DNA of 64,000 nucleotides from Orthonyx spaldingii (lineage: Eukaryota; Chordata; Aves; Passeriformes; Orthonychidae), in assembly GCA_013397795.1 (NCBI GenBank), contig VZTJ01004023.1, positions 2,421,018-2,485,017 of the forward strand. The letters run 5' to 3'. The notes beneath the pieces are model-generated. The model saw only the letters and a program-made list of their open reading frames with translations, was not told the DNA's origin and made no database searches. Below, one piece after another: positions 53,601 to 62,600 of this stretch (the first letter of the stretch is position 1; each line of letters opens with the position of its first letter). The position numbers were made by a program, and so were the translations under genes.

Positions 53601-56600
53601 ACAAATTATTTTCTCCCAACTGTAGCTCTAGCGATATCTTTTTTTTTCTGCACCATCTCTAGCTACTTGATCATTCTAAGTGCTTAGCATGATAATGATT
53701 GCAGAATGCCCATAATCCTTGGAAAGAAAAAAAAGAGATGTTAAAAACCCTAAGCTTTGGGGTCGGACTTAGTTAATTATAAAAACTCATAATTATATAA
53801 TTTGATTCAGAAAGTGTATTATATCCAATACATTCTAACTGTGTGGAAGCATTCACAGTACACAGATAACCATGAACTGACCAACCAGTTCACAGCTGGA
53901 GAGAGAATAATCTGTGATATCCCTCAGTGGCTATAAACTAACAGGTACTAAACCAGTAAATGCTGTTTTAACCTTCAGTAATATTTTAAACTCAAGCTAA
54001 TTTTTTTCTTAAAAAAAAGAAGCCAAACAATTGGCTCCTGGTGGAGTGTGATTTATAACTAATGTTCCCTTATTTGTCTAAACAAGGCAGGCAGGAAAGT
54101 AATATGAGACAGAAAATACCCATTTAACCTGTCTTGCAGCTCTGAAATAATAAACATTGACACTTTAGGTTTTCATATTACAAGGATTTCAATTTTACTT
54201 AGGCTTTATATATTGTCTAAATGATGCTGTTAGCTCAGAACTCCAGCTGAATTAGACATGCCTTTGCTGAACAGGTGGCATTCAAACTGTAAATTAAAAG
54301 TTTGGGAATTAAGATGACTGGCTGAAATATTTCAAGTGTTTGTAGAGCTTGCACTTGATGCTTATATATGTTTTCCTGAGGAAATATTTCTGTTTTGTAA
54401 ATTGAGTAGCTGAGGTTTAAGGTAATAAATATTTAAAGGAATACAAACAACCTCTTGTAATCATAACTACTTTCACTCCAGCTTCTTGTTTCAGCAGTTA
54501 AATGTTGATGAAGTATACAAATAAAAGACTCCAGAAGGTGCATCTCAGAACAAAATAGTACTGACTCGTCCATTATACCTTAGAGTACTGCAAATTATAT
54601 TTACTGCAAATTTTTACATCAATTCAGTCTACTTTAGTATCCAACATTCAACTAATTTAATGTCATTGGAGGAGCCTCAAAAAACTAGTGTAACTGTTTT
54701 TGTGTGGCCACCAAGGAGTATGGGATTATTATCCATTATCATTATTATACATGAATTCTTAGTTTGTACATCTGGGAAAAAAAGCTGATTTTTTTTGTTT
54801 CTCCCTTGCCTTTACTAGGAATGAAATGGAAAATGTCAGTGAGACATACAAGCCATTATGTGATCTGAAATAAGGACATTCCCAAAAGAGGAGAAAAAAT
54901 GTGGTGAAGCATCACATAGCATTTGTGAAATTGTTTCTGCACTATACCTCACAAACACTGACAAATGTAGATATCTAAATTCAAGTATCTCAAAGTGAAT
55001 CATTATTATTTGCAATTTATCAACTAAAGTGAAACAAAAGCAGTGACATACTCCTGGTGGATATACTACAGAAGTAGTCACAGCTGAAAAATCCTTTTCT
55101 CAATTCACTATAATACACAGTTACCTAAATTTTAGGTTCAGTGCTTTCTTCCAAATGATCAAGGCTTCTGTCAGGGCTCAGATTTTCAATCTGAAAAAAT
55201 GATAGCCCCTTCCAGAATAAAGTCTTAGAAAATTAAGTGCAAACGCATTATATATACCCATGAAGAAAAATCATCCATATTCAATCATCCATAATCATCC
55301 TTCAAAGCTTTCATGAGAAGCATCTTTCAAAGTCTTACCCAAAGAATCCATACCGGAAGCTCTTACCCTTTTTCAACGCTTGTATGCACTGCAGAAATTA
55401 TACCTTCTAGGATTCCAAGTGGATCTTTCTCTGTTGCAGATGAGTCACCATTTCCACTATTAAGGGAAAACAAAGTTACCATTAAAATGGTCTTTAACAT
55501 TGTATCTCATTTTCTGCATCTGTAGGATTTATATGAATTGCTCGATAATTATAAGAATTTTCTATTTTTGCTTCTTAACCAGTACCTTTATTTTTACATC
55601 AGAGTAATGCAAAAAAAAGAAAGAGTGGGAAAAAATACTAAAACACTTAGATGAAACTTGAAAGGAAAAGCATAGTTAAAGTTTAGTGCTTCTAATACAG
55701 TTTAACTAGGTCAGCAAAATATTCACATGTAATCTCACTACCATAAAGATCAATATGAACAAAACAGCCTTAAAGTTATACATAAATGTCACCATCTTTC
55801 CCATCTGAATCATCTTGCAGTATCTCTGTTGGCTTAAATCAACTTGGCGGTAACCTGAGTCAGCAGTATCCTATCTGCTGATTTCACTGGGGTCAAGCCA
55901 CCAAAGAACAGTGGCCACTGTGCATGTGTAGGAATAGAAAAATATCCATCACTCCCATCAGACATTGCAGTTAAAATACAGTTTTCTTCTGTAGGTCAAA
56001 AGGTTGTAAAAATTGAGTGAAAAAGAAACACATAAACAACTCAAAACCACTCTGGTAGGAAAGCAAGCTTTGCTCATAACTCAATGAAAGTGACATTTTC
56101 AGCTAAGGTTTTCCATAAAACAGACTCGGTGTTGAGAGAGGGAGAGATTTTGCCCTGGTAGTCCAACAAAACACACAGTGTCTCCCCATGCAATCCACTG
56201 TGGGGGCAATGATGCCTGAATGAATTGGAAAAACAACAGCGCTGCCTTAGTTTGTCAAGGCTGCATTAAAGAAAGAGAAAAAAAGGCAAATAGTTAACCA
56301 AGTTATCTGACTACAGATGATTCAGAAAACCCAAAGAAAAAGTGTATTTTCTCTGTAATTCATCACCATATCAAAGCTCTTCTGCTACTAAAAATGTCAG
56401 TCTCTTCCCAGATCTGCTCTTACCACTAACAAACACATGCCCCAGCTACTGTTCTATGTAAAGCCAAAATACTCCATAGCTGACAGTACTGTGCAAAAAA
56501 AACCTGCAACATTGCAAATTTTTTTTTACAAGAGTTAGAGAATATTTACAATTCTGTCATTTATTACATCAGTAAGATAAATATATTTCCTAAACAATGA

Positions 56601-59600
56601 TTATATCATATGGCATAGAGACCTAAATCTTTATAACCTTAAATGTCTTCCTGCATTCAGAATTTTCATCTTTCCTATTTTTATCTTAATAAGTGGCCAG
56701 TCCTCCAGTGAACCACTAGATTTAAAATCAGTATGACTATTCAGAAGAGATGCAAGATGATTTGTTGCATGATGAAAATTCAGCATACTCACTTTATATT
56801 ACTATATTGCACTCCTAAGTTTGAAATAAGAGGAGAAGGCTCGTTAACACTGGTCCTTGTCTCAAAAGATACTGTACATATGATTGACAGACATGCTGTT
56901 CTTAGTACCAATACTACCATATGGCAGCTAAATAACTTTTTTAAGAGTGAATCTTAAATCTAGATATTTTCCTAAACATCTTCAGAATATTTGTAAACAA
57001 TCAAATTATAATTTATAGTATAAAATAGTATAGAAAGATTCAGGGTTTTAAACTCCCAGAGGCATGATATAGTTCCAAAAGACAAAAGCCATTTTCACCA
57101 AAAAACACCAAAAAAAAAANNNNNNNNNNNNNNNNNNNNNNNNNNNNNNNNNCATTCTCAGAAGAAGAAGAAAAAAGTGTATTTTCACAGAAAAGGAGAC
57201 ATAACAGAATTGAATGCTCTGTTTAGGAAAAAAAAAATACACCTTTAGGGCAGAAGTGTGGAAATGGTAAAAAGTAGAGCAGTATTCAAATGATCATTTT
57301 ATGCAACTGGCTACATGCATTAGGAGATGGTTTCAATTTTCTTTAAAAACATAAAAAGCTAAGAAAATTGATTATATGTCCCTAGAGTGAAGACAGATAC
57401 AAGGCACTTCATTAATACTCTTTTTGTAAGTCACTTTGTTTGTGATTTGTTTACAAGCCAGATTTAAATTTTCAGGTTTTTTGCCCTTTTTTCAATTAAG
57501 TTTGTAATAAAAAGACATCTACAAAGAGCATTAACATGGCATATCAAAAGGAAACATACTTATAAAACTTGCACACTAAGAAAAGAATGAGTACTGAAAC
57601 AGAAACACACAGGACGTTTGCAGCCCTTCAATACTTAAAGGGGGATTATAAGAAAAATGGTGTCAGACAAGAGTCAATTCAGACTACATATAAGGAAGGA
57701 ATTTTTTACAGTGAGCCTGGTGAGACACCAGCACTGGCTGTCCACAAGTGGTGGATGCCCCTCTCCTGGAAACATTCAAGGCCAGATTGGATGGGCTCTG
57801 AGTGACCTGATCTCAGTGCAGATGCACAAGATAACCTTTACAGGTCCCTTCCAACTATTCCAAACTATTATATGATTGTACAGTGTACAGAAATTGAGTT
57901 CTTACTACTCTATTTACACTAAATTATCTTTGGTGTACATAAACAACTACCATATCAAAGTAGCAAACCTTATGTTTTGGGTATCACCAATTTAGAGATC
58001 AGCTCTGGACAGTCCTAACCCATGCTCTTCAAAAAACCTTTGTCTCTCTAATCAGAAATGAAAGTTGTTAGTGCCTGTCACAACCAGGCTCCGAGCTCCT
58101 CAAAAAAACCCCAAAACAAAACACTCTCCCTCTCCATCAAAACAACAAACCCCAAACCCAAATAAACATAAAAACACAAACAGAAACAAAGAAACAAAAA
58201 AAACCCAAACCAAACCAGGTCAAAAGAAATATATCTGCAAAAGCTAATGGGCATTTCTAAAAACACAAAGTCACTGTTTCTGACAATACATCTGTGAAGC
58301 CAATTTTCAAGAACAACAGATGTATGAACATTTACAGGAAGCTTCAAGTTGGTCAGACACAGACAAGTGTCTTTTACTAAGCAGAAGGAAAGGAGAAAAA
58401 AGGTTAATGTAAGCAGTAAGGCACAGTTATCTAGAGTAAGGAAGTACTGCAGAAATCTAGGAAGAATGAAAGTTAGCAAATTTTTAAGCTTAATACTGCC
58501 TTTGCTGCCTACTGGTTAGAGAAACTAAAAAGAGATGACAGCTCATGAGACAAATAATCCTGTCAAGTTTCCACAGATTATTGCCTTGTTCTTTTCTTAA
58601 TAATTAATGATTAAAAATAAGCAGCTACTCAGAAACAAATATAATTAATGAAAGATTAGTCTTCCACACAGATTATATGCTATTTTATGCATGTTTTAAA
58701 CAACAGAACAGGCTCCAGTGCTCACCTCAGAACTCCTAGGTATGAGCTTGGTATAATTACACTGATAAAGGCTTATTTTGATTTCAGTTCAGTGTCAGAA
58801 AAAGTGATGCATATTTAATCACATTCCTCAAACAGAATAAAGTACAAAGAACACTTGAAAGGAGAATAAATTAACTTCATCTAAATTTTTTAATCTAATT
58901 ACTGTATTCATTGAAAATATTCCAGCTTTATTTTCCTCTTTCTGATTGTGTTTCGCCATATTTAAATATGAGGAAAATAAGGAAATAACATACTGATGGT
59001 GTGATCACTCAAAGCTGGGGAAAAAAGTCTTAATGGTAAACCCTCATTTCCATCTAAAATACCACAAAATCATTATAGCCAAGTTACAAAATTACTCTGT
59101 ATGACCCCTGCTCAAATGAGATGAAGTAATAAAAAATCTGATTTTTTTTCCCCCTCTTAAGTCAGCTACTCTTTCTAAAACAAACCTGGATTTACTTCAG
59201 AAATCACTGGCATTAAATAAGGAACTCAAAAATTCACCAAACCTTTCCCGCTCACTTCCTAGTGAATACTTCCAAAATGTCATGAAACATTATATCCCTG
59301 TGGACACCTAAGAGCAGAACTCTAGGAACAGCAGATGAAGGAGACCATGATGTCTCCAACAGACAAACTGTCTTTCCTGACTGAACAACCATGGACATAC
59401 CTACAGTCAGGGATCACGGAATGTTTTCTATCCATCATGTGAGCAATCTTAGGCATGGAATTAAACTGAGTCTTAGGTAAGACTAATCAGATGACCATGG
59501 TTGCTGAAATATTTTGGTTTTTTTTTCCACAAGTTCATGGTTTCTACTGAAGAGGCAACTGGTTTTTATTTATAGCAGCTGTTTCTACAGGCAAATAAGG

Positions 59601-62600
59601 AAGTGCCCAATACATAAGTCATGTGAAGCATGCAGATGTACCCTGCTGGAGAGTTTTTACACATATCAATGCAAGAGTTTCCATTTGAATTTTGTGGGCC
59701 AGAACTAGAGAGTTAAGGGAGACAAAAGTAGTTAAAAGAACTGGAGAACAATACCACACTTAAAATTACAATTTTATAACCTACAAATTTACAGATTACA
59801 AAATCCTGATGTTAGGCAAATAACTATGTTATACTTGACAAGAAGTCTGTTTCTGAAAATGTATCAAAGTTGTTAAGTCTGTCATATCATATACTGCTGA
59901 AAAACTGAAACCAGAAGTAACTTAAGCTTTAATGAAGACATTAGTTTCTAGAAGGTTCTTCTGCAAGAATGACTACACATGCTAATAACAAAAGACATTT
60001 TACTGTGTTTGAAGGGTGGTTGTAGTTAATGAAACTGGAAGAAGGGATATGTATTTTCAGTCACAAAAGTGGTGGACTGATGCTTAATTTTCAGGCAAAT
60101 CACTGACACTACCATAACTTTTCACATCCGTACTGGCCTCTTTTACTTGTGTTTGCAATAGCTTAATTACATTCCTTGTCACCATAGCTATAGAAAAATC
60201 CAGGTTCAGTGTTACAGCCTTCAACTGCCACTCTGAAGGTTAATTGTCAAAGAAGGAATTTTCCAACACAATCTCTTTCAAAACTACTGTGTAAAATAAG
60301 CACACTGAGTAACGTACCAAAGTTCCAGTAAATAAACCTAAAAGGTTTTCCTTTGAAATGCTGCATTTATTGAGTAAAAGTCTGTTTTTCCAGGTACACT
60401 GGCAAGACAACTTCTTTAATTGTAAGAAATACAAGTATTGAACAAAATGTTTTAATTTGTGTTGTATCTTAAAAGTGAACATCTGAGCATAGGATAGAGA
60501 TGAATCCAATTTTATTCACAGCAACAACATGAATACCATGGCTTAAGAGATGCCAAGGAACAATCTTTCTTTTAATTCCTCCCTATATTTATATTTAGTG
60601 CTTTATAATATTACCCCTTTCTGAATTTCATCATAGGGAGGATATTATTTCAAGTATTTTCTGTTTTATTTTATGCTAAGTTTTCACTTCATGCTCTTTA
60701 TCATTGTAGTAGATAAACTTTCCGTAGTTCAGAATGATACGAAATTATCTTTCCCTTCTCCCAAAAAAGCAGCAGAGTGGGAGTGGAATATTTCTACTGA
60801 CAATATTAGTTCACATCACACACCAAATCATTTTAATTGAAACTTCCAACTCATTTTCCCATCTCTGCCACTAAAATTTTCTCTATGACACAGATTTCCT
60901 TCTTTTCAGTGAAGTGTTGCATAGGAGTTACTGGAGATAGTCACTGTCCCAAAACTTTAAATCAACTTGCAGCCATTCCAGCCTTGCAATGCACATAAAG
61001 AACAAGTAATTCAGTTCACAGGGAAGTGTTGATAAGAAGCAGAATAGAAAGGAGAATTTTGATAGGTTTCTCATACTCTGCATGTTAATGAGACTCATTA
61101 TAGTCAAAATAACTGGACTTTGTGAGCTTTGTATCCAGATACATCACACTGCTAGTCAGGAACAGCAGGACAGTTATTATCTAAAGCCAAATTATTCTTC
61201 TTCAAATGGACCCAGACAAGAAGGACAGTATTTCTTATGTTGCTGTGCAAAAGCTCTATTATCATTGAGGATGCTGTGAACACTCCTAAACTGAGTGACA
61301 GGAGAAATCAATTTTCTGCCAAAGAGGACTGCAAACAATTTGACAGGCTGCCTTCTTTTCATCTGTGGCACTTCAATCTGCTGTAATATATACATACATG
61401 CTGAAGAAAAAGTAGAGCCATAGAACATTTTCCATGCTAGACTTGTTTTCCAATTCCTGGTGTGTGCATTCAGATCATCCTGCCCATATAATTTTTCTGC
61501 AGGCAGAACAATAAGATAAATTCTCAAAGTTTCATCTATCTAAACTGGTCTTGGAAATGCTAAACAGTGTTTACCAGCCATCTAACAGCAAAATACTCTT
61601 TCATACTTGTTGCATCTATCTCTTTGAAACAGCAACACTTCAGAGGAGAGTTTTGTATGGATAGTTAAATAAGAAGTATCCGTTCAATTTATAACAGATG
61701 ATATAAAATTATCCTCCCCTGCTTCCCCCCATCCTCTTAAAAAAATTAAGGGGAATAAAATATTTCTAATGAACCAAACCAACCAGCACAAAAAAAACAG
61801 CTCCCAGAAACGGCTCAGCAAGTTATTCCAAAGATGGAAATCGCAGGAGCCACTACTAGGCCTCTGCTGCCCAAATGCCTGCAGGAGGTACCATTTCCAA
61901 TAACCATGCCTTTTAACTATGTTTCAGAAGGAGGAATTTTGTGCTGTTGTAAATTTTACAAAAACTCACAAGGGCACACATTCATAATGGAACAATACTG
62001 TAAAGCCAATGCTTTTAACTAAAAAGCACCAGTAAACAGGATAAGCTCTGTCTTACTTTGTTCAAATGGCTCAGGCTTTCCAAACTCAGAAAAATATTAC
62101 TAAATATGAAATTATAGGTAAACAGAAGTGCAATCAATCTAATAACTCTCCTATTACTGCTTAATTTTCTGCAAAATCCAGACATTGAAACCAAACAAGT
62201 ACTCACTTCAAATAAACAAAACAAACTAACCAACCAAAAACTACAACAAACCAACACACCAACTCAACCAACAAAAAAACTCCTTCCAAAAACCTGGAAG
62301 AAAGATTTTTGAGCTTAATTAAGGAAGTGTGCTTACCTTAATATACCTATGATTTTTTTAATAGCACATTGGACAATATCCTGGGGAGAAAGACCTAGAT
62401 CTCCAACAGCTACTTGTAACAACTGCTGCATCATGTCCAGGGGCTGACCATCCATACACATGGCTACTGCTTGCTCATGGATTTTTTCTTTCTCTGACCT
62501 TGAAAGATCATATAAATAGCCATACTTCTGTAGTGTATCCTGTGAACAGATAATTTTTGGAACACTAGTCACTGTAATCCTTATCTACAGGGCTGCATCA

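Larger units (their letters stand above)
55457..62336 (-). other. NBAS intron with gap and CR1 fragment
   Basis: 6,880 nt as assembled, including the gap at 57120-57152, a CR1 fragment at 57625-57880 and A/C-rich patches. The 111-codon minus frame at 61192-61527 has an acceptor-like AG but the wrong phase for joining to NBAS and no family match. Confidence 0.8.

Noticed and set aside
58078..58479. 133-codon minus-strand hydrophobic frame suggesting a membrane protein
   Set aside because: The hydrophobic part is the translation of an A/C-rich low-complexity tract; no start context or family.
60240..60509. 89-codon minus-strand frame as an NBAS exon
   Set aside because: No matching splice phase; the neighbouring NBAS exons already join correctly without it.
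61192..61527. 111-codon minus-strand frame as an alternative NBAS exon
   Set aside because: It has an acceptor-like GCAG, but the phase does not fit the upstream exon (which leaves two bases), and the peptide matches nothing I know. Frames this long are expected by chance in 64 kb.
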